From Straminergon stramineum (taxonomy: Eukaryota; Streptophyta; Bryopsida; Hypnales; Calliergonaceae), in NCBI GenBank assembly GCA_963920665.1, contig OY987266.1, forward strand, positions 11,351,001 to 11,415,000: a stretch of DNA of 64,000 bases, given 5' to 3'. Positions 24,666-36,525 of this stretch are shown in pieces. Both the position numbers and the translations under genes were made by a program. The notes beneath the pieces were generated by a model. That model saw only the letters and a list, made by a program, of their open reading frames with translations, did no database searches and had not been told where the DNA came from. Within the stretch, counting starts at the first letter, position 1; each line of letters begins with the position of its first letter.

Positions 24666-25936
24666 ATTGAATGAAAAAATATAATAGACTTCTAGACAAC
24701 GTCGTTGACTTGGACTAAATCATACTCAATTGACAGGATCAACGTACCTAGTCACGGAGAGCAATCCCTCACAGTTAATGCTAAACTACTGTAAGGAACC
24801 TCTTATATTCTACAGGGGGCAGGCAGTCGATCATTCAAAGGAGGAGATCTGTTATAACCACAGATAAGATCGATCCTCTCTTTCCAGAGTCTATTTGGAG
24901 TTTTGGACAATCAAGTTTCCAATATTTTACTACTCCACCGACGATCATACCATCCTCATTGAAACTATGCTAGTACACGATCGATAAGGAGATCTAAGTT
25001 ATACATGTTCGTCCTATCGAGTGCTAGCTTCTATATTACCACCTCGATGGAAATGGAATCCACTGCGGTAGTGGAGCTAAAATCGCAAGCTCCGATGTCC
25101 TTGCTATGAAATTGATAAGCACGATCATATACGTGCAGCTGACAATCAGTTCAGACGAAGGCTAAGGTTAAGGAGGTTGAATCGAAGTAGTACCGGTTGG
25201 CGTGTCCTCTAGCTCGAACACCGGGATGAGTAGCTGCGTAGACTTTCGCATCTGTATGCCTCAATTCCTCCATGATCTCAAGTCCAAACCTTCTTCAAGT
25301 TCCACGTTCTACAACTTACACCTCTCAAATTCACAAAACCTTGAAGGAGATCTAACCGGCGACAATACAATGCAAGCACAGCAAAAGAGTCGATCTACTA
25401 CGAGATTAGTGTGAGAGCCAGTACGTCTGCAGAAAATTTATACTAACTTATACATCAGTTAACCACTGCTGTCTAGTTCTTGTGTTGTCTCCAGGTTTGC
25501 GACGTGTGGGTGTGGTAGCATTGACAGATGGATGGCTTTGGGTTCTTCAGTCTACTATTGCAAAGCCAGATGAACTCCAAACGGGTAATCTGGGGCATCT
25601 TCCACATGGACGAAGGACCCATTCTCCGGGCTTTGGGATTCATGAGCGCATAATGCGGATCTGAGGTCTCCAGACTGCCGGAGTACTTCGCATAATGCTG
25701 AATGGTTTTGGCAAATTGAAAATCACATTTTAGAATTTTGGTTTTCGTCTACCCCACTCTTCCTACAGTATTTGGTTGCAACAACTTTCTTTTACTTTCT
25801 TTATTGAATGATTTATTTTCGATTGCTATGTCTTTTCAAATTCATACCAATAATTATTGAATAGATATTTTAGAGTTTTACACTTGGAAATTTTACTCTT
25901 TACAATTTTTGACAATTATTTTAAGTATATCAAAAA
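24666..25936. other. Mixed-composition DNA, no supported gene
   Basis: Between 24700 and 25700 the sequence is richer in GC and restriction-like palindromes than its surroundings and looks like promoter or leader of the 24.4-kb frame. An open stretch at 25482-25664 follows an acceptor-like TCTCCAG, but I recognise no domain and found no partner exon. Confidence 0.3.
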
Positions 25937-25944
25937 TTAGGCAA

Positions 25945-26683
25945 TGGGTGATTGCAAGAAATTGACTATTCCTTTTTTATATCACATTAAGCATGATATA
26001 GTTGTCATCCGCTATGACTTTTGAAGCATGAATCCAAAGAACTTGAATTCTTTTATTGGAGATGGATGTCTCAATTGTAATTGTATCTCTTATTTTGAGA
26101 AATTTTAAGAAAATTATATTGAAAATGTCTATTTTTCTAATTCGTCACACTTTTAGGTGTAGGGGGGTTGAGTTCCATCAAGTACCCATTATTAATGATC
26201 TAGAGCTATAATTTTTGTGGGCTATTCCTACAACAGGCAGGCATGTTTTGTATTAGGGGCATATTCAAATATTTTATTTTATGGTCTCCACATTCGTGAA
26301 AATGGGGCTCCCTACTTTTTCACTTTTAAACATTAAAGATGGTTTTGAGGTCATTCTTTTGGTGAAATCAGATCACAAATTGCCAATTTTTAGTGTATTT
26401 TTTCTGCCGTGGTAGGTTTGTTACAAATTAAAACATGGATGATCCCTTTTTCATGAAAAATTGGGACATAGTCATGGACATAGTACTATAGGTACAACTA
26501 AGTATTGCATAGTACTAAAAAAGGACACTTGTCAATAGTACAACAAATTTACAATATGATTGACAACCTAAAATTGATGCCAAAGCATTCCCTTATAGTA
26601 CTCATAGTACTTAGCATTCAGACCATAGTTTTTGTCAAAATAGAACAAAATCAACCATTGGCATTCTTGCAATCATCCAAAGG
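25945..26683. mobile_element. GTGATTGCAAGAA-ended element, copy 3 (739 bp)
   Basis: Left end TGGGTGATTGCAAGAA; the right end, reverse-complemented, contains TGGATGATTGCAAGAA. It is flanked by TTAGGCAA (25937-25944) and TTAGGCCA (26684-26691), an 8-bp duplication with one mismatch. The interior holds TAGTACT/AGTACTA runs near 26480-26615 like those at 54510-54560 in the other copy. An 8-bp duplication points to a hAT-type MITE. No transposase is visible. Confidence 0.6.
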
Positions 26684-26948
26684 TTAGGCCAAAAAAATAA
26701 TGTAGTGGTACAAGAGCCCCATATCGTCTCTTCTTGCCTTCATTCTTTGACAATCCAACACATGTATTGGCTTTGGACTCAAGGAAACAAAGACCTTGCA
26801 TTGACATATAAATGTGAGGACAATAATAAAGTCAACCTCCAAAAGGAGGCATTAAGAATAGCCTCATCAATCAACGTTTTGGAGGCATGGCTAATTGAAC
26901 TACCTCCAACAAACTCTTCACTCGTGATGGACTTTGGCCCAATGTTGT

Positions 26949-26973
26949 TGTTATTATTATTATTATTATTATT
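26949..26973. repeat. (TTA)n microsatellite
   Basis: About eight tandem TTA units followed by GATATT repeats. No gene context. Confidence 0.85.
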
Positions 26974-27479
26974 GATATTGATATTGAGAACATTGGAGCT
27001 ACATCTACAAAGAATACAAGGAAGTTTGAATAAGTTTTTTACTTGAAAAGTGAGGGGATGTTTGTAGCTTCATATTTTTTGGACCTTCCAAGTGGATTTT
27101 AATAATGTAATTGTTTTTGACTTGGCTCATAAAATTTGGAGGAATATGGAGTATTTTTGAACTGATTATTGTTGAGAAAATGAAGTAACCATAAACCCTC
27201 ATTTTTTAAGACAAGAAGAAACAAGGAGGCCTGAAACAAATTTGTCCCTTCAAATTCATTCTTGAATTTCATAAGGAAAGGTTTTGGGAAAGGTGTTTTA
27301 TTTATTTTTTTGAAAGAAAATTTGTGCATTGAGGATGTAGGTTTTCACCCATTATGTTAGAATGGGAGTTTGTTATATTATCCAATCACACAAAAGTCTC
27401 ATTGAAATTTAAAATAGTCTATGAAAATGAAGTAAGAAGCTCTTGTCAAAATTCAAAACTAATTAATTTTGGTGATTCA

Positions 27480-27775
27480 ATTCTATTATAAAGACAACAA
27501 AGCCAACATTCGAGAGAACTACTACATTAGAAGAGAATGAGTTACTATAGAAGCCCACGAGTTCCCACAAGTTCTCAAACTATGGGAACTTAGCCATAGT
27601 AGCTCGTTGACATGGTCAGGTGATAGCCACGTCAAATAATAACAATAAATTAATTTTTTCATAGTTTTAAATTCTGGCCTCCCTAGTTGGTTCCCAACCT
27701 AAAACGGGCTTTCAAGGCAACTGAATCCCATCTAATGTTTTAAAAAATTGGTGATAATGGCCATCTAATATCATG
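27480..27775 (+). repeat. Dispersed repeat family 4, copy 1
   Basis: It aligns in the same orientation with about 62965-63310: AAGTTCTCAAACTATGGGAA, GACATGG, CACGTCAAATAATAA, CCTAAAACGG and AATCCCATCTAATGTTT blocks are shared in order. Termini are not resolved and there is no coding capacity. Confidence 0.6.
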
Positions 27776-27877
27776 TGATGAACTTATATGATAAAGGATG
27801 AAAAGTCAATGGGAAGTTTGGTTGAATTGGAAATCCACCAATAGAGAAAAAACAAGAATGGAAATTTTATCAATTAA

Positions 27878-28450
27878 CCCCTAAAGGACCAAGTGTCCGT
27901 TCAACATACGCAAGAAATCTTGGGTAGGTTCCTACAAAGTCATTTTTGGTCGGATTTTCATGAAATTTGGAAATAATGTGCAACTACGTACCTCCTTTCT
28001 GAAAATCTATTTTTTTTTCCAATTGGGTGGCTGGATCAAAAGTTATGCTACCCTGGACTTTGTGGGCAGCTCGTGGAGCTTAGGGTAGCATGTGAAAAAC
28101 TCTTCCTATGACTTTGAAATTTGGTAGGTGTGTAGATTACATAATATGAGATGCAAATGTCGAAAAAAATAACCATGTTTAGAGTAAGAATCTCATCCTA
28201 GAAGGAGTTAAAGTTTGCAAGCTCTGTTAGGCAAGGTTGGTAAAAAACTTTTTCACCTAACTTCAAACATTATAGTCTTTCAATCCATGCTGTCAAAGTT
28301 TCTAAAATTTTTTCTACATGTTCCCAAAGATGTCTATTACAAATTTGTATGGTTGAATTTTGAATTTTTTTTTTCATTTTTCTCTTGTTGCCCTCAAAAG
28401 TGTCAATTTTCAACAATTTTAGCCCAAAATGTGCCTCGATTCTTATAGGG
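27878..28450. mobile_element. TTAA-flanked element, copy b (573 bp)
   Basis: It starts CCCCTAAAGGACC after TTAA (27874-27877) and ends TTCTTATAGGG before TTAA (28451-28454). It aligns along its length with copy a at 11632-12171 in the same orientation. The 77-codon frame at 28215-28448 recurs in diverged form at 58942 in copy c, with shared FLKFF and YYK residues, but it spans the terminal repeat and has no domain, so it is not called a gene. Confidence 0.65.
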
Positions 28451-29020
28451 TTAAAATAGTGAAGGGTAGGAAATGGATTGGTGCATCAATGGAGGTGTTT
28501 TTCCTTCATTTTAGTCCAGTATAAAATTTGACAATATAGTTCCAAAAAATAGAATGTCATGACACTCACAAAAATTTGATACTGTTTTTTACACTTTTGG
28601 GCACAATGTCAAAAAAATTCAACATTTTAGATTACAAAATTTTCTTCAACATTTTAGTGTCAAAATCATATTGTTGAAAAGAGTATTAAAGAAAGTGTCA
28701 TTTTTTTGGGTCAAAATGAATGTACAAAGCAATGTCAGAACTAATGCTAAAATATCATTCTTGATGTTGAAAATTCATAAATAATTTCATAAAAATTTTA
28801 AAAAAATTATATATAAATAAATAAAGTTAGAGTTGGGTGGAGAGATGGGTCAATATGTCTCCTGGCATTGTACTCAATTGCACTTATTTTGGTGTTCTTA
28901 TTGCAAGGAACCCAAAAAATTGAAATGTAAAGATTTAAAAAGTACAAATTTTGACATAAAATGTAATTAGAATGTGCAACATTAATTTTGACAAGAAAAA
29001 ATAGAGAAAATTTTGAAGTT

Positions 29021-29205
29021 CAACTCCAAAAGAATGGGCTAGTCATTGTGGAAATCATTCTTTTTGGTACCGTGTAAATCATTTGCTTAAAAAACAACCC
29101 AAGAGCACTCATTGGAGGTCAAACTATTGAGCAAAACCTTCCCTTTTCACACAAAATTTCAAGGATGAACATCTGCTCTTAATGCCCACAGCGTCCTTCT
29201 AGTCT
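29021..29205 (+). repeat. TTAA-bounded repeat, copy B (empty-site copy)
   Basis: Diverged copy of the repeat at 286. Landmarks are CATTGTGGAAATCATT, GGAGGTCAAACTATTGAGCA and AAGGATGAACATCTGC. At about 29087-29090 it has one TTAA at the place where the 58-kb copy carries a 944-bp insertion. It lies about 500 bases downstream of the 93-residue gene. Confidence 0.65.
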
Positions 29206-29717
29206 AGGGTTGAAGATGAAACCTGTGATTTTAAGGAGAAACCAGCCTTCTCTCGAACGTTGCTCTATGCCCTGCTACTGAAGACATTAGCATTGTATTT
29301 ACATTCCGTTACTCAATGCCCCGTGTATTTGAGATTTTCTGCCTTGCGTTTTGAAAGCACGATGTGCAAAAAAAACCCAGATTGGACGTTGGCAAACACA
29401 AATGTTATGCTGAGGAATGTTTCCGGCATAACACGATGCAACAGTTTTTTTCTTAAATACCGGTATTATTCAATTCACAGAGTTCCGTTCAAATGGTGAA
29501 AGTTATGTCGTACACTATTGTTCATTGCAATGTATACTTAGGGTTCTTTGTTAAGAAAATTCAAAGAAACAGCTAGCCTCCACTGCGGCTCAATCACCCT
29601 TCTTCTCGATGAGGCTAACTTACATCATGCGCCGCACGTTCCAATTCTCCATCAGTGATTATCATCCTCAATCACAACAAATGAAATTAAGAACTTGTGA
29701 GCGGAATCGAAATCCGA

Positions 29718-30596
29718 TCAAGCGGGAGTTCTCGGACGTTTGCTGTCGGTGAGGTGGTTCTTGATTCGGCGGATGTAGTAGAGAGGATTGACATAGTTAA
29801 GCTTTGCTGCAGGCCTAGTCGCTGCAGGCCTTACTGACTTGATCTTCTGTCCGTGAACATGCGGAATGGTTGGAGCCTTGCTCTTCCGCCATTGCAATTT
29901 GCTCATGGGATTGTACCTGCATTGCAATTAAGAACCCGGACATCACCACAGCGATTCCGCTGATTTTGACTCAGAATGCAAAAGGTAATTGTCATGTGCG
30001 AGTATTCAAGACTTGACGTCAGGAAAAGATTCTGTTCTTACACTGCGTGTTTTTCGATTGTGCTTTGAGAGTCTCTGTTCTTAAGCTGTAAGTACACATA
30101 CAAAGATTGGAAAAAAATGTTCAAATTGATGAGAAAGAAAAAATCGTAGAAAGAGAATACTCTTGAATTTCCGCATAGCAATGAAGAACCCGTACATTAC
30201 CACAGCAATTCCGATGTCTAAACGCAGAATGCAAAGATAATCGTCATATGCGAGCATTCAAGACTTGGATACTGATACTTCTCACAATTTTTTAATTGCG
30301 TTTCCTTTAACTAGCACACTCCAGCGTTTTTTCGATCCTCTTTTCAAAGACTCTGTTTGTACATTGCGTATTGTTCATTTCCGCTTGAAAAGACTCTGTT
30401 ATTAAATGTAAGTACACATGCATAGATTGGAAAGACCCGTTCAAATTGCTGCGAAATTAAAAAAAAATCGGAGAAAGAGAATACTCCTGCATTTTTTCAA
30501 ATGTGAGGCTTACCTGCGCCATCTCATGTTTGGCTTGGCATAAGAAGCAGGAGGAGTAACAGCAGCAGCGACATCGGCATCAGCCTGCCTATCCAT
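29718..30596 (-). CDS. 93-residue basic protein of unknown function
   Basis: Two exons on the minus strand, 30514-30596 and 29718-29916 (83 + 199 = 282 bases, 94 codons with stop), joined by a GT-AG intron (donor GTAAGCC, acceptor ATGCAG). The N-terminus is Ala-rich (MDRQADADVAAAVTPP). The rest is strongly basic, with RWRRYNPMSKLQW at the exon junction and LNYVNPLYYIRRIKNHLT near the end. No signal peptide or membrane segment is seen. A probable relative lies at 24423-24665. The shared Y-I-R-R-I block argues that the frame is under selection. I do not recognise the family. A basic, small protein could bind nucleic acid or ribosomes, but that is a guess. Confidence 0.65.
29922..30495. repeat. 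Tandem duplication within the intron of the 93-residue gene
   Basis: The segment from about 29922 (AAGAACCCGGACATCACCAC) is repeated from about 30183 (AAGAACCCGTACATTACCAC). Both copies then share GCAGAATGCAAA, GCATTCAAGACTTGG-like, GTAAGTACACAT and AGAAAGAGAATACTC blocks. Units are about 260-310 bases, clearly diverged. The duplication begins just past the exon-2 acceptor and accounts for most of the intron. Confidence 0.75.
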
Positions 30597-30969
30597 AGCT
30601 TTCCGAGCGCTTCCAAGATGCGACCAAATGGAATACTCGCCCGGCAACTTGAGAATGCGCTTGCATTGTTCCATCTGGAAACCAATTGCTGGACCGTAAG
30701 TCTCGATTGATCTCCACGACTATCTGTGAGTAAAATCTCACGCAGCGATGGGAGACTCTGTGATGAGAGAATTGCGAAAAACTTGCGAAAGAATCTCGAG
30801 GTGGAGAGCTGGATTTCGTAAGGTTGTTCGGTTGCTTCGAATGTGGCGGGGGTTGCACTGGGTGCCGCTGAAGGGCAAGCGTCTCTAGACTCCAGGAGAC
30901 CTGTGGGAATTCATGACGTGGCTTGATCGCCATGTCAGCCCTAACGTGGAAGAATTTCATAGTCACTTC

Positions 30970-32539
30970 CTAAACTCGATGCCACAGGCTGAAAGGCACA
31001 CCCAATTTCTCTAACCTTAAAGCCCTATTTGATGAAGGTTCACCTCTAACAAAGGCAGTGCCTCCATTTTCTTTGACTCTTGGCAACAAGCAGCCAGGCT
31101 GCATAATGCTCTAAGCCGCCAGAAAAGTTATTGGGTGATCTGAACAAAAAGTTCAGCAAATCCAAATATGGACTTGCATTAGAATCTTCACTTAAACTGA
31201 CGCAACCATTCACATCATTGCGTAGAGATAGAATCTCGCCTGTTTATTTTCCTAGTGTACAACTCTTCGGATGATCTTCAGGGAGCATTGCTCGACTCTG
31301 CAAGTCAGAGCCCTGATCACCATGATATAAACCTAAAACACTTCAGAGAACTCTGACTATAAAAAAATTCATGGATTGTCACTAAGCACAATCCATTCTT
31401 CAATGGAATATGATAGAATATTTAAGGGGCCTCTTAAAAATTGATCCATTTTCTTGCAAATAAAAACCGTCCCTGGATCGGTGGGAAACAAGCTGCAAAA
31501 CAAAGTCAACAAAAGGCATCAGTCATTGCTACAGTAGGGGTGTCAGAGTGCAAACTTTCGGTTTCAAATCATAGAGGGCAGTTTTGTTCTGAGACTTGAG
31601 CTTCACCCAGGGTCGAGTCTTTGGGCTCCTAACTAATTTAGTGGTGCCAACTTTGGAAAGAAATAGCTACATCTCGTAGCACAAATCGCAAGCTCTGATA
31701 TGAACTTGTTCATGGCTTATGCAACATGCATTTCTAATTTTGTAGGTGTCTGAGGAAAAGAGGAGACTAAAAAAACTGCAACTGAGTTACCAGGACCATT
31801 GCATTCAAGGTAGATAAGGAAACAGAAATACCTGAATGAGTTGTCGTCTCCAAAAGCTTCTGCATCTCGAGACCCAGCGCCAGTCGGACCAGACTACTTT
31901 GAGTTATACGAAATTACACCTAGACCTCTTCAACGTCACCTTCTCTTACATCACATCCTCTATTCTCTCATCAAACCCTAGGCAACAAATGCACCTATTC
32001 CAAACTCACTGTATACTCCCACTAGCATACACTATTATGTTACATATGTACGTGACAATAGAAAGTTCCACAAGTGTGAAGATTTCTAGGGAGGTTGATA
32101 CCTAGTATACTGAAGGATTTCTTCCTCCAAATCCTATGCTTCGAAGACCCCTGATAGCCACATTCTGGCTTCAGAGTGCCTTTCAAGATCCTCTCAAAAT
32201 CACAAACCCTAAAAAGACGAGTTCCCTGGGGATAGATCTCATCGACCTTCGGATTTCATAAACAGGATTTTATAAATACACTAGGGTCTTCTATACTTGT
32301 GTGAAACTTGGTTGCCTTCAATACCGTGTAGAATGTCAGGTCTGCATTGGGAAATGCACTACACTGTTCATGCCCCCCGGGGGTCTGGACCATCTGCAGA
32401 CTCCGCAATGTCACAGTTGTTTGCCACAAGGTTACAAAACTCCAAATGATCACGTGCATGAGGATCTGACAATAAAGAGGATCTCTAGAGGCGTGTTGTC
32501 TCCAAATTATTCAATCATAAAGCCAATGAAAAGGATCGA
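30970..32539. other. Intergenic DNA and probable GT92 3' UTR
   Basis: No gene recognised. Short frames at 31836-32105 and 32301-32606 lack domains. The part next to 32540 is probably the GT92 3' UTR, but no strong AATAAA match on the minus strand was fixed. Confidence 0.35.
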
Positions 32540-35037
32540 TCACTCCCACGCCAGATGCATCTTTCCTCCTTTTTTGCTCTGCGAACCAAAGACCCTCCGA
32601 GTGTAATCCTTAAGACCATAGTCTTGTACCTCGCAGTACCGCGACTCCCAGTCCGCAGGCTTGATAGGCTTGGTCCCCAGGCCAGGCACTCGGTCATTGG
32701 ACCCATGGTTTCGGTCCTCCGTCCAGTCGGCCACATACGTCGCAGCCCGGCGATGGAACTTGGTTTTGAATTCCTCCCACACCTGAAACTTGTAGTGGTT
32801 GATGATGGCCACCCAAGGCCGGATTTGCTCCTTCACATAAGGAGGTTTTAAAGTAAAATGATGCACCTGGTTCCCCAACGAATCCGCAATGGCACTCAAC
32901 ATCACAATGGACTTGTGTCTCCTCTGCCTTCGCACTCGGCATGTGTACCCTTGAGTGACCCCTTCAGGAGGAGAAACGCTCAGTCCGGATGGCCCAAAGT
33001 TGCGACAGTACGTCCCTATTTGCCCCACCTGGACACCCTGCTTCGCGCGCAACGCCACAAATTCCTCAATGAAAGTGGCCAGAATTGAAATGTTTTGGGA
33101 TGCATTCGGCAGCGACGACGCATTGGGCAATTTCAGATACTGTTCGCTGGGGAAGAAGTATTCGTCAATGTCCGTGAAGAGCATCCACGTGCACTCGTGC
33201 TGGGCCAACAAGCTGCAATGCGAAAGCGCGGCCTGCTGGGTCTTCACCCAGGGCCAGGACTGCTTCGTGACGTTGAAGCTATTGGCCAGCTTGGCTATTA
33301 CTTCATCGAGATTGTCCTCGCTGTTGTTGTCGTAGATGATGAATTTCTCAACGCCGAGATGACTGTGGTAGTACACCCATTCTCGTAGAAACTTGGCCCC
33401 GTTGAAGATCATGGTGCACGCGCAGATGTGGTCAGCTTCTTTTTTTCGGAAAAGAGAGAGTTTCTGGGGTGGGGGGTTGTAATACGCGAGTGAGGGAAGA
33501 ATCTTCCCGTCAAACCGCAGTGACATCTTCTGGTTTGCGAAGGTCGAGATCATGGCCTTCGGGGGATGGCCGCACCTGAAAACCTCATTTGCTTGGGCTG
33601 TCACAGCGGTTGCGCACTGACCAGTGCCATCACCATACACACATTGGAACTGCGAAAGCTCGAAGCCCAGCGTTTGGTTGAAGCCATGGACAAACAGAGC
33701 CACGTCGTGGTCTGTAGAATAAACCTCATAAACCACCTTGGTGCTGTTCCATGGCAACGCGGCAAGCCCCTTTGGAACTCGAATCTCTTGGTGGGTGTCA
33801 AGCTTGATGAGCAATGATGTCAGGTCTTGTGGTTGCGGAGGCGTCCCACACACCACTGCCGCTAAAAAAGGCCGCCAGAGGTGCACTGCCAACACCTTTT
33901 GATGGGGGAGAGTACTCCCATACCTGCACTCCAGTTTTTCTTTGTTGGGGAATTGAAAGCTTGGTGGTACTCGGACTAAACACAAAACCTCAGAACCAAA
34001 ACTAATCACATCGTCAATTTGCAATTCAGCAGAGGAAGTCGGCCCTTCTAACCGCCAAGAACCAGAAATCATGCCTGTGGGGAGGCTCAGCGCAGTATGA
34101 TCGGACGGTGCAACTGCAAGCAAAAGTGTGAATCATATTATCAGATATAACCAATTCATAACATTCTAGAGCAGGTGGGAAAATTGTAGGATGTAATTAC
34201 GATCTCAAAATTGTATAATCAAGAAATCGAGAAATTTATTCATGAAAGGTTTCAAGGGTGCTGAGGAGCTCCTCAAGGATGTTATGTTCATTTTCAATTG
34301 TGAGAACAATCTCTACATAACAATCAGGCGCCACCCGCAACAATCATTTAGCACTATGAACTAGCTAGAAGTAGATACTGCCCAAGCTGTGTTGGTTAGC
34401 AAATTGATAGCAAATTGGTACTAGTTCCTTCTAACTAGCAACTTGCATTAAATTTACATTCATTTCTACCAAATGACTTCAATCCCGATTGGATAAGAAA
34501 ATCAATTGTGGCTATGAGGCTATGGTTTGAAGTTCTAGATCAACTCAATAGTAGCAATTAGCTAACTTGAAAGACTAATTCTCCATGCAAGTGCAGGCAA
34601 TTCCATTTGGCTAATGTCCCTTGCCCCACTTAGCTAATTCGTGCTACTTGGTTGGTGTGGTTAGTAACAGAATGTCCGCACTGGCCAAGTTGAGTCAGTT
34701 AGCAAATTGGTGCTAATCCCCGCTATGAATTTACAAACTTGAAGTGAATATAAACCGCAGTAAGCTAAATGCTTGCTAATTGCGATCATCATCAGATGCC
34801 AGGATGCGTGTCGAAAACTCCAAAACATGAATCTCCATGTAAAACGAAGCCCCAGCAACAAAGCACCAACACAAACCCTAGATCCCATATCCGAAGGTAG
34901 ATTGTAAACGACGTACCTTGAACAGATTGAAAGCTCATCAGAGCGAAGATGACGGCAGACGCAAGTACAAACAAGCCATAACACACTCTCCGCACCCAAT
35001 TCTGTCGCCGGAAGAAACTCTCCATATGTCGCTTCAT
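32540..35037 (-). CDS. Glycosyltransferase family 92 (DUF23) type II membrane protein
   Basis: Two exons on the minus strand, 34917-35037 and 32540-34113 (121 + 1574 = 1695 bases, 564 residues), with donor GTACGT and acceptor TTGCAG. Residues 1-40 form a short basic head and one hydrophobic segment (VCYGLFVLASAVIFALM), a signal anchor as in Golgi glycosyltransferases. The GT92 domain starts near residue 265: CACTMIFNGAKFLREW (271-286), then FIIYDNNSED and the DxD-type metal site FTDIDEYF (353-360). The C-terminal half is complete, to residue 564. Several N-x-S/T sites lie in the lumenal part. Plant GT92 proteins include the galactan synthases, but this one looks nearer to the generic plant DUF23 group, so substrate is open. 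Start MKRHMESFF; Met5 is an alternative. Confidence 0.92.
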
Positions 35038-36525
35038 CTAAAAAAAATTGAAAATTTGCACATCTCCAAAACCTCCACGCTGATCACTTCATCACGTTTC
35101 CACCAAACTCTCTCCTCTGTCTAACTTACTTCTCCCAACTGATTCGACCCTGCCTACACCGTCCCAACCCCAAATTCAGAACCACTCCAGAAATTCTCGT
35201 ACCCCTCAATTACTTTGAAAGAATCCGCCGACGTCTGCGATTTCAGATTCGCCGCAGATGGGAATTATATCCACAGAAAATCGAGGGGGGGGGGAGGTAC
35301 TGTAACAACCACGAATTGCAAAGAATCTAGTTTCTGGATTGGTTTGCTCGAATTAAGCAGAGCCCTTTGGTATGAATGGATCGATTTCTACGCTGTAGCT
35401 AGCGAATCGAAGTTGTGTTCTGGCTGGTGAACTAATGTGAAGAATGGAACAAAACTTGAGGTTGGGAACGATTGCAGCCCTGCCTGTCGAAGATTGTGAT
35501 TGAGGCTGTGGTGCTAGTGATTCTGTGAAGCGACAGTCAACAACTGAGGTCTGAAAGTGGTAAAAGCAGAGGAGCGGGTGAAAGACTGATGACAGTCTTG
35601 GAGAGGGCCCGGGGGGGCCGGGCAAGGGGGAGTTGATTGGTGGGGACGCTGTGGTGACTTGGAGGGGTCTGGCGGTCTGCCACCTGTCTGCCACCTCTGG
35701 CGAGCTGCTGCCAGCCTGAAATCCAATGCCAACCTCACGTGTACCCTTGCCAGAAGATTCGTTCGAGGGTTATGGTAACCACTAACCAGTGATCTCCGAA
35801 TTGGCTAATTTGCATTGGATTTCTACCACCAAAATCTAGGATCTATAAGTACAGTTTGCAAATGGCCTTGAAAATAACATTTTGAGCTAAATTTCATAGA
35901 TATGGTGATAGAAACTCACCAAGTCACTTCTTCATTGAAAATTTTGGTAGCGTCCATTTGCTAAATGTTTTTCATCTTGTAGATTCTTGAAATCGTGGTG
36001 ATCATATTCTTTTTTTCAAAATTAGTTACCTTCACTCTTGGCTTTGAATGTCGAAGCCACCACCTCCTCGTTGCGGTGCAATTCTTGGAGAGTTGGAGAC
36101 TTGTAGGTTCATGGTCTCTTGACTCTTGCATTCACAATAATTTGGAAATGGAGGTAGTGATTGAATGGCTCGTTCTTCCTCGAAAGTTTAATTGGTGCTC
36201 CGCGTACTTGCATCTGCACCTCTAGTAGTTCCTATGCTTTCTTTGTCTTATTGTTGATGTTCATGTTGTCAATCACGCTTCAGTGCTTTGATTGTTTTTT
36301 TACTCGCCATTTAATTTGTTTGTACAATTCATTCTCTTGTTTGCACTTTCTTTGGCTTTGCACTTGCGTATTTAGTACTACTGTGTTGGATTTTGGGTTT
36401 GCAAGATTGCAAGCTTTTTGAGATGGTGCCCCGATTGAAACTTCCAGAGAATTTCCAGGTGCACACTTTTGGCTCCATTTGCAATACTAGTGGTTTGGAA
36501 AAATACTTGGTGCAGAACATTGATC
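35038..36525. other. GT92 promoter side and AT-rich spacer
   Basis: 35040-35750 is the presumed GT92 leader and promoter, with a poly-G run at 35286-35294 and a C/G-rich patch at 35600-35710. 35800-36520 has short frames without domains. Confidence 0.35.

Noticed and set aside
28215..28448. 77-codon frame with a diverged counterpart at 58942
   Set aside because: The similarity comes from the shared TTAA-family DNA; the frame runs into the terminal repeat and has no domain.
32555..33817. Several plus-strand frames of 60-126 codons
   Set aside because: They lie antisense to the GT92 coding exon and reflect its codon bias.
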